From Saccharothrix ecbatanensis (GTDB lineage: Bacteria; Actinomycetota; Actinomycetes; Mycobacteriales; Pseudonocardiaceae): a DNA stretch of 64,000 nucleotides. The notes beneath the pieces are model-generated. The model worked only from the letters and a program-made list of their open reading frames with translations. It had not been told where the DNA came from and did not search any database. This document shows, piece by piece, positions 9,226 to 19,475 of the stretch. The stretch spans positions 4,402,001-4,466,000 of the forward strand of contig NZ_JACHMO010000001.1 in the NCBI RefSeq assembly GCF_014205015.1, written 5' to 3'. Position 1 is the first letter of the stretch. Each line of letters begins with the position of its first letter. Made by a program: the position numbers and the translations under genes.

Positions 9226-10116
9226 TCACCGCGCCAAGGCGACGGCCAGTCCCCTGATCAGCTCCGGCCCGACCTGGCAGCAGCCGCCGACCAGCCGCGC
9301 GCCGCCCTCGACCCAGCCCGCCACCCGCACCGGGTCGAACGCCGGGGTGCCCGTCCAACTCCTGGTCACGGCGTCCCAGCGTTCACCGCTGTTCGGGTAC
9401 ACCACGACCGGCTTGCCGGTGACCTCCCGGGCGATCGCCACCGCCTCGTCCACATCAGCCGGGTCACAGCAGTTCACCCCGACCGCCACCACCTCGTCCA
9501 CGCCCCGCACGGCCTCGAACGCTTCGCGCAACGGCTGACCGGCACACGTCCGCGTGCCACGCGCGCTGTACGACAGCCAGACCGGCACGCCGGACCCGGC
9601 CACCACCCCGAGCACCGCCTCCGCTTCCTCGACGTCCGGGATCGTCTCCACCGCCAGCACGTCGGGGCCCGCCTCCGCCAGCACCTCGATCCGGGGACGG
9701 TGGAACGACTCCAGCGCCTGCCGGGTCAGCCCGTACCGGCCCCGGTACTCCGAGCCGTCCGCGAGCATCGCCCCGTACGGGCCGACCGACGCCGCCACCC
9801 ACCGCCGTCCGTCCACTTCGGACGCCGCCTGTCGGGCGACGGTCACGCTGTCGCGCAACAGGACGGCCGTCTCCGCGTGGGTCAGCCCACGATCCGCGAA
9901 GCCCGGGAACGTGGCCTGGTAGCTGGACGTGATCACGACCTCGGCCCCGGCCCGGTAGTACGCCAGGTGGGCGGACCGGATCGCGTCCTGGTCGGTCAGC
10001 AGCAGTCGGGCCGACCAGAGCGTGTCGGACAGGTCGTGGCCCGCCAGCTCCAGCGCGGTCGACAGGCCGCCGTCCAGCACGACCGGCCGCCGGGCGAGCG
10101 CGTCGGAGAGGTTCAT
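9226..10116 (-). CDS. mmuM: Homocysteine S-methyltransferase
   Basis: This 296-residue protein is of the MmuM/YagD type, a cytosolic zinc enzyme transferring a methyl group from S-methylmethionine (or SAM) to homocysteine to give methionine. The N-terminal VLDGGLSTALE and the zinc-ligand segments GVNCCDP and LVGGCCQVGPE are all present. The ATG overlaps the trpF stop by 4 bp. The pairing with trpF is unexpected by pathway, although a two-gene operon is clear from the overlap. Confidence 0.9.
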   Translation of the reverse strand: MNLSDALARRPVVLDGGLSTALELAGHDLSDTLWSARLLLTDQDAIRSAHLAYYRAGAEVVITSSYQATFPGFADRGLTHAETAVLLRDSVTVARQAASEVDGRRWVAASVGPYGAMLADGSEYRGRYGLTRQALESFHRPRIEVLAEAGPDVLAVETIPDVEEAEAVLGVVAGSGVPVWLSYSARGTRTCAGQPLREAFEAVRGVDEVVAVGVNCCDPADVDEAVAIAREVTGKPVVVYPNSGERWDAVTRSWTGTPAFDPVRVAGWVEGGARLVGGCCQVGPELIRGLAVALAR

Positions 10117-10715
10117 GTGACCGACCGCGCCGCGGCGACGAACTCGCGCATCAGCCCGTGGTCCTTCACGCCCCGACTCACCTCGATACCGCTCGACACG
10201 TCGACACCCCACGGGCGCGCTTGGGCGACCGCCTCGGCGACGTCGTCCACCCCGAGCCCGCCCGCGAGCAGCCAGTTCCCCTCGGGTCGGGCGCCGTCCA
10301 GCGCGGCCAGGTCCCACCGGTGCCCGGAGCCCGCCACGGGCGAGTCGAGCAGCAACATCTGCTCGCCGTACGCCCCGACCCGCACATCGGTGTCCGCCTT
10401 GAGCGCGACCGCCCGGACCAGCGGCACGCCCACCGCCGCCACCTCCTCGAACGCGGACCGCGGGTAGTCGCCGTGCAACTGGACGGCCCCGATCCCCGAC
10501 GCCTCCGCGAGCCGCCGCACGTCCGCCGCCGCGACCCCGCTGAACACGCCGATGGACAGCACACCCGGCGGCACTTCACGCACCAGCCGCCGCGCGATGT
10601 CGACGTCGACCTGCCGAACGCTCGCGCTGAGGACGAACCCGACCGCGTCGGCTCCCGCGTCCACAGCGGCAGCCACGTCGGCCTCGGTGCGCAGCCCGCA
10701 CAACTTCACGTACAT
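10113..10715 (-). CDS. trpF: Phosphoribosylanthranilate isomerase
   Basis: This 200-residue TIM-barrel enzyme of tryptophan synthesis carries out the Amadori rearrangement of N-(5-phosphoribosyl)anthranilate. KLCGLR with the catalytic Cys is at residues 4-9, followed by GFVLSASVRQV, AVQLHG, LLDSPVAGSG, LAGGL and GVDVSSGIE in family order. The ATG lies 7 nt after a TACTGT -10-like hexamer, so the transcript may be leaderless. It is the only trp gene here. In many actinobacteria PriA supplies this activity, so a separate TrpF may be redundant or specialised. Confidence 0.9.
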   Translation of the reverse strand: MYVKLCGLRTEADVAAAVDAGADAVGFVLSASVRQVDVDIARRLVREVPPGVLSIGVFSGVAAADVRRLAEASGIGAVQLHGDYPRSAFEEVAAVGVPLVRAVALKADTDVRVGAYGEQMLLLDSPVAGSGHRWDLAALDGARPEGNWLLAGGLGVDDVAEAVAQARPWGVDVSSGIEVSRGVKDHGLMREFVAAARSVT

Positions 10716-10844
10716 ACGTCAAACAGTAGCGTCAAGGCGCGTGCAGCAGCCCCTGCAACGCGGCCACGCCGACCCGCCGGGCGCGGCGTCGTGTGGGACG
10801 CCGCGGCCGGCGACAAGGGGACAAGGGCTCTCGGCTCCGCTGGA

Positions 10845-11528
10845 TCAGCGGCGGGCGGGCAGGTCGAAGCGCCAGCCGTCGGCACGCAGCCTCGGGATGA
10901 CCTGGTCGACCGCGTCCACCGTCTGACCGCGGTCGTTGGGACCGTCGTGCATCAGCACCACGGCGCCTTCCGTGACGCCCTCCATCACCCGGCGGACGAG
11001 CTCGTCGGTGCCCGGCGGCTCCCAGTCGGAGATGACCAGGCGCCAGCCGATCGACGTCATGCCGAGTTCGGCGGCCACCTGGGGCGTCTGACCCCAACTG
11101 CCGTACGGGGCGCGGAAGTACTTGATCGGCACGCCGGGCACGGCGCGGTGGATCGCGGCGTTCGTCTCCTCCAAGTCGGCCTTGATCTGCTCCGGCGTCC
11201 ACGTGCCCATGTTGTCGTGGTGCATGGTGTGGTTGCACAGCTTGTGACCGCCGGCGACGATCGCGCGGACCAGCTTCGGGTGCTCGTCCACGAAGTCGCC
11301 CCAGAGGCAGAACACGGCCTTGACGTGGTGCTTGCGCAGCACATCCAGCAGACGCGGCGTGTCGACGGGGTTGGGGCCGTCATCGAAGGTCAGCGCGAGC
11401 GTGCGCCCACCGTGGCGGGTCGAGTCGACAATCACGGCCTCACCCTCGTCCGGCTGACCGGCCTGCGCCGGCGCGGCAGCCAGCCCGAGCACCAAGCCGG
11501 TCGTCAGGACCACGGCTCTCCACTTCAT
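10845..11528 (-). CDS. Secreted polysaccharide deacetylase (CE4/NodB family)
   Basis: This 227-residue protein has a signal peptide (MKWRAVVLTTGLVLGLAAAPAQA). The NodB domain shows LTFDDGPN (metal Asp pair), HTMHH (HxxxH-like zinc ligands), YFRAPYG and VLMHDG near the C-terminus. Such enzymes remove acetyl groups from chitin, peptidoglycan or xylan outside the cell; which substrate applies is undecided. The ATG at 11528 is preceded by AAAGGGG at 8 nt, preferable to an upstream in-frame start. A xylanase-box-like palindrome lies about 90 bp upstream, hinting at acetyl-xylan esterase activity. Confidence 0.85.
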   Translation of the reverse strand: MKWRAVVLTTGLVLGLAAAPAQAGQPDEGEAVIVDSTRHGGRTLALTFDDGPNPVDTPRLLDVLRKHHVKAVFCLWGDFVDEHPKLVRAIVAGGHKLCNHTMHHDNMGTWTPEQIKADLEETNAAIHRAVPGVPIKYFRAPYGSWGQTPQVAAELGMTSIGWRLVISDWEPPGTDELVRRVMEGVTEGAVVLMHDGPNDRGQTVDAVDQVIPRLRADGWRFDLPARR

Positions 11529-11614
11529 CGTGAAACCCCTTTCGTCGGACAACACGCCCCATCAGGGCGCGGCCAACTATCAGGTGGTGGTTCGGCCGGG
11601 TGCCAGCAGTTTCG

Positions 11615-11625
11615 CGGAAGTTTCG
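11615..11625. promoter_or_regulatory. CGGAAGTTTCG box upstream of the deacetylase
   Basis: This 11-bp near-palindrome differs by one base from the CGAAAGTTTCG type of inverted repeat that, as I recall, occurs upstream of Streptomyces xylanase genes. A related core lies upstream of the xylanase at 17200-17210. The assignment is tentative because such a short motif can arise by chance. Confidence 0.3.
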
Positions 11626-11666
11626 AGTCTCGACTGGCGCGTCTCGACTGGCTCGGGGCTCGGCAG

Positions 11667-12335
11667 TCAGGGGCGGGGTAAGTAGGCGGCGACTTCGGCC
11701 AACGCGTCGAGCGTCGCGGCGTCGAAGTGGCCGGTCGCCGTTTCCGCTTCCGCGATCGCGATGGACTTGCCGGTGGTCTCGGCGCCGTAGTTCAAGCCGG
11801 TGAACCTGATGTCGGCCAAGCCGAGCAATGGCGCGCCGAGCGGGTGGATGTCGCCGGTCCCGTGCTCGTCCTCGATCCGCTTGAACTCGCGCAAGTCTCG
11901 CGTGTTCCGAAATCCGACCCAGGCCAACGACACCACGGCGCTGTTGCCGACGTCGTCCCCGACCGCGATCACCATCCGCTCCAGCGAGGTGCACGGCGTG
12001 TGCGTGAAGAACTTCCTGACCTCGCCGTGCGACACCGACAGGCACTCCAACTGCCGCTCCAGCTTCTCGTTGAGCCGACGCATCCCCATCCGCTGCCAAG
12101 CGCCGTCACGATCGCCCCGCTTCGCCGCCTTCTGCCCCTCGACCTTGCGCGCGGACACACTCGACGAGCCGGCCGAACCACCCGTGCTCGACCCGAACAG
12201 CCCGCCGCCCACGCCCGCCGAACCGGTCAGGCCCAACACGACGACCACCGCCGCGACCGCCGCGCCACCCCCGCCCTTCTTCCCGTTGTTCAGCGGTATG
12301 ACACGGCCGTTCTTGGTGATGAACTCGGTGGCCAC
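11667..12335 (-). CDS. Membrane-anchored protein of unknown function
   Basis: This 222-residue protein begins with a short polar N-terminus and a Lys/Gly patch (KKGGGG), then one hydrophobic segment (about residues 24-42), a Ser/Gly linker and a soluble C-terminal domain with a conserved-looking Cys pair (LECLSVS and HTPCTSLER). I do not recognise the domain. The layout suggests a single-pass membrane protein with an extracytoplasmic domain. It lies 41 bp downstream of the multi-pass membrane protein gene on the same strand and is probably cotranscribed. Confidence 0.7.
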   Translation of the reverse strand: MATEFITKNGRVIPLNNGKKGGGGAAVAAVVVVLGLTGSAGVGGGLFGSSTGGSAGSSSVSARKVEGQKAAKRGDRDGAWQRMGMRRLNEKLERQLECLSVSHGEVRKFFTHTPCTSLERMVIAVGDDVGNSAVVSLAWVGFRNTRDLREFKRIEDEHGTGDIHPLGAPLLGLADIRFTGLNYGAETTGKSIAIAEAETATGHFDAATLDALAEVAAYLPRP

Positions 12336-12376
12336 GTCCCACTCCCCCTGATCGGTCTGGATCCCCGACCCGAAAG

Positions 12377-13759
12377 CTAATGACCAGCACCGACAATTCC
12401 GGGCTCTTCACCGGCGGTGTCACCCGATCGTGGAACCAAGGGGCGGCGCGCGTCGAGCACGGCGATCACCACCAGCATGACGGTGGCGACGCCGAGCAGA
12501 ACCGCCCACGTCCGGGTCTGCGCCGCCTCCGGCAGGGCGGTGGTGGTCGAATCGTTGAGGATGAACACCTGCATCAGTCCGCGGATCGAGAACGCGAAAC
12601 CGATCAGCAGCGGCCCCAGCACGACAGGCAGCGCACGGCGGTGTGAGGCGAATGGGGCCACAGCCGTGGCGGTGGCGGTCGCGGCGGCGACGACCAGTGC
12701 GATCAAGGGTTCGGCGGACATGATCAACGGCTCGTTGGTCACCATCTCCATGTACGTCCCGGTCACCTTGCCCATCGTCGCCATCACGAAGGTGAGCCCG
12801 GCGCAGGCCAGCACGGCCAGGACGGCTCGGTGCCGGCTGCGGCCCGCTGCCACGCCGACGACCAACCCCGCGAACGCCCACGGCCACACCGTCGTCATCT
12901 GGCCGGCGGTGAAGTAGAGGCCCAAGATCAGCGGCGTGGTGACGGCGTACAGGACAAGGCCTACAGTCGCCGCGCGCAGCAGCATGCCCGCGCCGAGCAA
13001 GACCGCCAGTCCACAGGCGCAGAGCAGGGTCAGCACCCCCGCACCGCTGCTCGGCACGCCCACCACGGGCAGCTCGCCGTACAGCAGGAAACCGGTCACG
13101 TTCAGCACCGCTGGGAGCAATGCCGCCGCCGTGCCGACGATCGCGGTGCGCACGGTGAGCAAAGGGTGCTCGGGCCGGGCTATCCGGCCGGTGCGCACGG
13201 CATACACAGCCAGGACACCGCCGAGCAGGCCGAGCGCGGCGAAGCTGTAGTCCATCAGGGCGGAGCGCTCGGGCCGGTCGAGCCAGTGCAGTCCAAGCAG
13301 CACCGTGCCGAACAGCATGGTCCCGACCGCCATACCCGACAGAGCGGCGCCGTGCCCCTCAGAACCGGCAGAGGCCAACGCGGAGGCGGCGCACAGCACA
13401 CCGAGGACGATCAACGCGGTCCCGGCCGCACCCGCCGCCGAGACCACGAAATGCACACCCGGCCGGCCGGTCAGGAAGTAGCTGTCGGACCTGACCACCT
13501 CGGGCACTTTGCACAACGCGCCCGCGACCAAGAGCCAAGGCCAGTGCCACGACCACCGCTGGACGATCCAGAGGCCGATGATCGTCGCGACCAGGGGGAG
13601 CCCCAACTGCGGGACGCTGTACTTCTCCAAGGTGATCGGGGCCCGGTACGCCGCCGTCAGGTCAGAGCCGCGGACGCCGATGTTGAACAGGGCCACCACG
13701 GCTAACGCGGTCACGCCCCAGACCCAGCCGAGCTGACGACGTGCCACCACGTTATCCAT
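12377..13759 (-). CDS. Multi-pass integral membrane protein, unknown function
   Basis: This 460-residue hydrophobic protein has about 12 predicted membrane spans and short polar loops. I recognise no transporter motif or catalytic residue. The ATG at 13759 (MDNVVARRQL) directly precedes the first membrane segment; upstream in-frame codons add only a basic, low-quality extension. The ribosome site is weak (AGG about 10 nt upstream). Confidence 0.7.
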   Translation of the reverse strand: MDNVVARRQLGWVWGVTALAVVALFNIGVRGSDLTAAYRAPITLEKYSVPQLGLPLVATIIGLWIVQRWSWHWPWLLVAGALCKVPEVVRSDSYFLTGRPGVHFVVSAAGAAGTALIVLGVLCAASALASAGSEGHGAALSGMAVGTMLFGTVLLGLHWLDRPERSALMDYSFAALGLLGGVLAVYAVRTGRIARPEHPLLTVRTAIVGTAAALLPAVLNVTGFLLYGELPVVGVPSSGAGVLTLLCACGLAVLLGAGMLLRAATVGLVLYAVTTPLILGLYFTAGQMTTVWPWAFAGLVVGVAAGRSRHRAVLAVLACAGLTFVMATMGKVTGTYMEMVTNEPLIMSAEPLIALVVAAATATATAVAPFASHRRALPVVLGPLLIGFAFSIRGLMQVFILNDSTTTALPEAAQTRTWAVLLGVATVMLVVIAVLDARRPLVPRSGDTAGEEPGIVGAGH

Positions 13760-13814
13760 GAACGGGAACCTATCGGGCCAACCGGCCGGGTGATCACGGA
13801 ACGTGGCAAAAGAG

Positions 13815-13845
13815 CCGGGGCCCCGCCGTGTCAACGGGGCCCCGG
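13815..13845 (-). terminator. Strong hairpin behind the GH5 endoglucanase
   Basis: A perfect 11-bp stem CCGGGGCCCCG / CGGGGCCCCGG encloses a 9-nt loop. It lies 43 bp past the stop of the minus-strand GH5 gene and before the next minus-strand gene. No U-tract is present, which is typical for high-GC actinobacteria. Confidence 0.75.
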
Positions 13846-13887
13846 TCCATTGTGGAGCGTCAGTGCGGTTCGATCAGATCAGCGCGA

Positions 13888-15300
13888 TCAGCTGGTCGGG
13901 AAGTTGTCCGGGGTGTTGATCCGGCTCTTGATGAACGCGCCGGACTCGGTGAGCACGCCGCTGCCGGTGAAGGTGCTGCCGTTGCAGGTGCCCGGCCGGA
14001 ACGCCGCGCTGCTCTCGTTGGCGTCCGAGTACGTCCAGTTCGCGTAGCTGATCTTCAGCTGGTCGAGCAGGTCCAGCCACGCCGCGCTGCTCGCACGGTC
14101 GTACGTGCCGCCGCCGGTGGCGAGGACCGTGCCGAACTCGCTGACGAACAACGGCAGGCGGGCCGCGGCACGGCTGACCGTCGCCCGGTAGTTGTCCTTG
14201 TGCGAGGCGGCGTAGAAGTGGAACGTGTACATGATGTTCTGCGCGTTGACCGGGTTGTTGATGACCTCGGTCTCGTTCGAGCCCTCCGACACGCCCAGCG
14301 AGGACCAGGCGCGGGTGCCGACGAGGATGACCGCGTCGGGGTCGGCCGCACGGATCACCGGGATGACCTGCTCGGCGTAGCTCTTGATCGACGCCCAGCT
14401 CACGCCGTTGGGCTCGTTCGCGATCTCGTAGATCACGTTGTTCTTCGCCGAGTTGCGCGTGGCGACCGAGCGGAAGAAGGTCTTGGCGCGCTCCAGGTTG
14501 TAGTTGGGGTCGCCGGGCGTGAGGGTGTGGAAGTCGATGACCGCGTACATGCCGCGGGCCTCGGCCATGTCGACCAGGCTGTTCACCTGGTTGGTGAACC
14601 CGCTCGGGTTGGTCTCGTAACCCTGTTCCTGCACGTACATCGCGATCCGGAACAGGTCGGCGTTCCAGTCCGTGGCCAGCGCGTCAAGCGACGCGTTGTT
14701 GTGGCACTTGGCGAACCACTGGATGCCGTGGGTGCTCATGCCGCGCAGCTGGATCGGCCGGTTGTACTGGTTGCACAGGTTGACTCCGCAGACGCGGAGC
14801 TGACCGTTGATCGCGACCGGGGTGCGACCGACCGGCGGGTTCGTGGTGGTCGTCGTCGTGGACGTCGTCGTGGTGGACGTCGTCGACGTGGTCGAGATCG
14901 AACCGGTGCAGGCGACGCCGTTCAGCGTGAACGACGTGGGCGCCGGGTTGCTGCCGGACCACGAGCCGACGAAGCCGAGGTCCGTCGAGGCGCCGGTGCC
15001 GAGCGTCCGGTTCCAGTCGACGTTGGTGGCGGTGGCCGTGGCGCCGGACTGGGTCCAAGTGGCGTTCCAGCCCTGGGTGACCCGCTGCCCGGCGGTGAAA
15101 GCCACGCCGAGCGTCCAACCGCTGACCGTGTCACCGAGGTTCGTGACCTTCACGGAGGCCTGGAACCCGCCCGACCACTGACTGGCGACGGCGTAGTCGA
15201 CCCGACAACCCGTGGCGGCGGCCATGGCGTGCGGCAGGACTGTCGCCGCACTACCCAGGACCACCGCGCAAGCCGCAATAGCGGCGGTGGAGCGCTTCAC
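13888..15300 (-). CDS. Secreted CBM2-GH5 endoglucanase
   Basis: This 470-residue secreted cellulase has a signal peptide (residues 1 to about 29, ending AMAAA), a CBM2 module (about 30-132, opening with GCRVDYAVASQWSGGF), a Thr/Ser linker, and a GH5 catalytic domain. The acid/base Glu is in YEIANEPNG and the nucleophile Glu in FVSEFGT; LRGMSTHGIQWF is typical of subfamily 2 endo-beta-1,4-glucanases. The GTG at 15300 follows AGGAGGGG by 4 nt. A CebR/CelR-type operator lies 29 bp upstream, so repression relieved by cellobiose is expected. Terminators flank the gene on both sides, so it is probably monocistronic. Confidence 0.93.
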   Translation of the reverse strand: MKRSTAAIAACAVVLGSAATVLPHAMAAATGCRVDYAVASQWSGGFQASVKVTNLGDTVSGWTLGVAFTAGQRVTQGWNATWTQSGATATATNVDWNRTLGTGASTDLGFVGSWSGSNPAPTSFTLNGVACTGSISTTSTTSTTTTSTTTTTTNPPVGRTPVAINGQLRVCGVNLCNQYNRPIQLRGMSTHGIQWFAKCHNNASLDALATDWNADLFRIAMYVQEQGYETNPSGFTNQVNSLVDMAEARGMYAVIDFHTLTPGDPNYNLERAKTFFRSVATRNSAKNNVIYEIANEPNGVSWASIKSYAEQVIPVIRAADPDAVILVGTRAWSSLGVSEGSNETEVINNPVNAQNIMYTFHFYAASHKDNYRATVSRAAARLPLFVSEFGTVLATGGGTYDRASSAAWLDLLDQLKISYANWTYSDANESSAAFRPGTCNGSTFTGSGVLTESGAFIKSRINTPDNFPTS

Positions 15301-15328
15301 TGAGCCCCTCCTCATCTGGACAAACGTC

Positions 15329-15342
15329 TGGGAGCGCTCCCA
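15329..15342. promoter_or_regulatory. CebR/CelR-type operator
   Basis: The sequence is exactly TGGGAGCGCTCCCA, a perfect 14-bp palindrome identical to the operator bound by the cellulose-utilisation repressors CebR of Streptomyces and CelR of Thermobifida. It lies 29 bp upstream of the GH5 start codon, where bound repressor would block transcription. Confidence 0.9.
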
Positions 15343-15548
15343 GACCTGGCGGGACGGTACACCGGGAAACGTGTTCAAGTACAGGGTGTCGGCCCGCTGT
15401 GACCCGGCGTGACATCCCGTGCCGAACGGTCACACCTGCGCGACAAGGCCCCGGACGGATCACGAGCCACGTCCATGGACTGAACCCCGGCTAACGCCCG
15501 TTCGCAGGGTCCGGCCGGGGGAATTCCGGCGGCGATCACGCCGCGTGA

Positions 15549-15619
15549 CCGGCACCGGGGAGGCAGCCCCGGTGCCGGGAGTGCCTGGCGCGGGGACTGG
15601 AAGTGCCCCCGCGCCAGGC
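15549..15619 (-). terminator. Tandem double hairpin behind the xylanase gene
   Basis: Two perfect inverted repeats lie in series: 15549-15578 (12-bp stem CCGGCACCGGGG, 6-nt loop) and 15583-15619 (13-bp stem GCCTGGCGCGGGG, 11-nt loop). The nearer one begins 7 bp beyond the stop of the minus-strand GH10 gene. Together they should insulate the adjacent GH5 promoter from xylanase read-through. Confidence 0.8.
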
Positions 15620-15625
15620 GTTCGA

Positions 15626-17595
<1,970 letters not shown>

Positions 17596-18651
17596 TCAGG
17601 CGGACGGCTCGGCGGTGCTGTCGCGCAGGACGAGGCGGGTGGGGACGAGCGTGGTGCCGGGTTCGACCGGTTCGCTGCGGACCTGGCGCACGACGCGTTC
17701 CACGCAGCGGCGGCCGACTTCGGTGAAGTCCTGGTGCACGGTGGTGAGCGGCGGGACGAAGGAGCCGGAGTCGGGGATGTCGTCGAAGCCGACGACGCTG
17801 ATGTCCCGCGGCACGACCTTGCCCTTCTCGTGGAACGCGCGCAGCAGCCCCAACGCCATCTGGTCGTTGGCCGCGAACACGGCCGTGCAGTCGGGCTCCT
17901 CGGCCAGCACCAGCCCGGCGCGGTACCCGGACTCGGCGGACCAGTCGCCACGCGACAGCGGCGGGACGGGTCGGCGGGCCTTCTCGAGTTCCGTCCGCCA
18001 CGCCGTCGCACGCCGCTCGGCCGCGAACGACTCCTCCGGCCCGGCCACGTGCCAGACCGTGCGGTGGCCCAGGTCGAGCAGGTGGCGGACGGCCTGGCGG
18101 GCGCCGTCGATCTGGTCGGTGTCCACGACGGTGTAGCGGTCGTCCGCGTCGGAGTCCACGACGACGACCGGCACGCCGGCCGGGAGGCTGACCGTGGCGG
18201 CGTCGAGCAGGTGGATCTCCATGATCACGATGACCGCGTCGACGGCGAGTTCGCCAAGTCGGGTGAACGCGCCGAGCACGCCGTCCCTCGTGGGCACGGC
18301 AACCGGGATCAGCGTGATCGCGTAGCCCTCTTCGGCGGCCTGGTCGACGATCGCTTCGAGGGTGCGGCTGTTGCCGACGGACGACAGCGTGAACAGGATG
18401 ACGCCGATCGTGCGGAACTGGCCGTACTTCAACGCGCGGGCCGCGCTGTTGGGGCGGTAGCCCAGCTCCCGCATCGCGGTCAGGACCTGTTCACGGGTCG
18501 ACCCGACGACGCTCGGGTGGCCGTTCGACACGCGGGAGACCGTCTGCGCCGACACACCGGCACGGCGGGCGACGTCCGCCATCGACACCCGGCGAGCGGG
18601 TCGTCCGGGTGGATCCATCGGCCCTTCGGCCGCCGACCTGGTCAGGCTCAC
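17596..18651 (-). CDS. LacI-family transcriptional regulator
   Basis: This 351-residue repressor-type protein has a LacI helix-turn-helix (SMADVARRAGVSAQTVSRV, about residues 23-41), the hinge-helix segment RPNSAARALKYG, and a periplasmic-binding-protein-like sugar domain (IGVILFTLS through VVGFDDIPDSGSF). It is cytosolic and expected to bind a sugar effector. The GTG at 18651 has GGGAG about 10 nt upstream; an internal ATG at 18618 has a ribosome site that is too close. An operator-like palindrome overlaps its own -35 region, suggesting autoregulation. Its location next to cellulase and xylanase genes suggests a carbohydrate regulon, but its own site differs from the CebR box. Confidence 0.88.
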   Translation of the reverse strand: MSLTRSAAEGPMDPPGRPARRVSMADVARRAGVSAQTVSRVSNGHPSVVGSTREQVLTAMRELGYRPNSAARALKYGQFRTIGVILFTLSSVGNSRTLEAIVDQAAEEGYAITLIPVAVPTRDGVLGAFTRLGELAVDAVIVIMEIHLLDAATVSLPAGVPVVVVDSDADDRYTVVDTDQIDGARQAVRHLLDLGHRTVWHVAGPEESFAAERRATAWRTELEKARRPVPPLSRGDWSAESGYRAGLVLAEEPDCTAVFAANDQMALGLLRAFHEKGKVVPRDISVVGFDDIPDSGSFVPPLTTVHQDFTEVGRRCVERVVRQVRSEPVEPGTTLVPTRLVLRDSTAEPSA

Positions 18652-18717
18652 GCTCGACTGCTCCCTTCCGCGCCGAGCCTTGACGCCACGGCACCGCACT
18701 GCCACTATAGCGCCGCC

Positions 18718-18733
18718 ATGTTTGCGTAAACAT
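18718..18733. promoter_or_regulatory. LacI-type operator in the regulator promoter
   Basis: ATGTTTGCGTAAACAT is a 16-bp palindrome with one mismatched pair and a central CG, as in LacI-family operators. On the minus strand it covers a TTTACG -35-like element placed 16 bp from TATAGT, upstream of the LacI gene. Self-repression is the natural reading. Confidence 0.6.
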
Positions 18734-18832
18734 CCAGCGCCCCTCGCTCCTCCTGCACCTTGGTCCGCGGAACCCGCGACAAGGCGTGACAGCGGGCGTG
18801 ACAGCGGGCGTGGCGGCACCCGCCGGCCTGGA

Positions 18833-19324
18833 TCACGGTGTCGCGGTCGCGCAGGGCGTGGTCGGTGTCGTCGTGGTCGTCTGCGCCGGGTCGGTGATCG
18901 GCGGGCCCGACGACGCGAGGCGGGTCCCGGAGCAGTAGTACGACTCGACCGCGCGGTCGCCGGAGTCACCGTGGGCGAAGATCAGGTACTCGGTGCCGAC
19001 GGTGAGCCTGATGCCGCACGCCGCGCCGCTGCTCGGCGTGAGGATGTCGACCTTGCGCGGCACATCGCCCTTGTACTCCACGCCGGAGGCCACCCGGTAG
19101 CGGTACCGGTTGTCGACCTCCAGCGTCTCGCTCAGGACAACACCGACGAACACGTGGTCGGCCCGCATGTAGGCCGCGGCCTCCCCCTGGCCGGAGCCCG
19201 GGTAGCAGCTGCACGCGCTGGCCGAGCCGGCGAACGCGGCGGTCAGCAGACCGGCCACCATCACGACCGCCGCGGTGACATGCGCCAGTAAACGGGCACG
19301 CGTGAGTAAACGTAGACGCGCCAA
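18833..19324 (-). CDS. Small secreted NTR/TIMP-like protein
   Basis: This 163-residue protein has a signal peptide (about 1-36) whose mature N-terminus begins with Cys as CSCYPGSGQ. That CxC start followed by a short beta-rich domain (HVFVGVVLSETLEVD, YRYRVASGVEYKGD, later SGAACGIRL) resembles the NTR/TIMP fold. Its C-terminus is a Thr/Pro tail. The TTG start follows GAGGGG by 7 nt. No protease partner is adjacent, and function is unknown. The family call is moderate because only the Cys pattern and layout support it. Confidence 0.7.
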   Translation of the reverse strand: MARLRLLTRARLLAHVTAAVVMVAGLLTAAFAGSASACSCYPGSGQGEAAAYMRADHVFVGVVLSETLEVDNRYRYRVASGVEYKGDVPRKVDILTPSSGAACGIRLTVGTEYLIFAHGDSGDRAVESYYCSGTRLASSGPPITDPAQTTTTTPTTPCATATP

Positions 19325-19429
19325 GGCAATCCCCCTCGTGGGTGTGGACGCGGCGGCGCACCGAACAGGCTACTGGCCAGGCGCGGCACGAACCAGGGCC
19401 AGGCGCGCGAAACGAACCGTCGTGTGGAG

Positions 19430-19467
19430 CCGCTTTCGGTGAAGCCCTGGAGCTTCACCGAAAGCGG
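19430..19467 (-). terminator. Hairpin behind htpG
   Basis: A perfect 15-bp stem (CCGCTTTCGGTGAAG and its complement) with an 8-nt loop starts 9 bp beyond the htpG stop. It is the strongest inverted repeat in this part of the window. Confidence 0.8.
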
Positions 19468-19475
19468 CGGCGGGG

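Noticed and set aside
14810..14890. Thr-repeat tracts in GH5, GH10 and propeller genes as regulatory repeats
   Set aside because: They are in-frame ACC/ACG codon runs forming linkers between modules, normal for secreted actinobacterial enzymes.
17596..18651. Naming the LacI protein CebR/CelR
   Set aside because: Its own promoter carries a different palindrome and its recognition helix reads SAQTVSRV. Location beside cellulases is not enough for the name.
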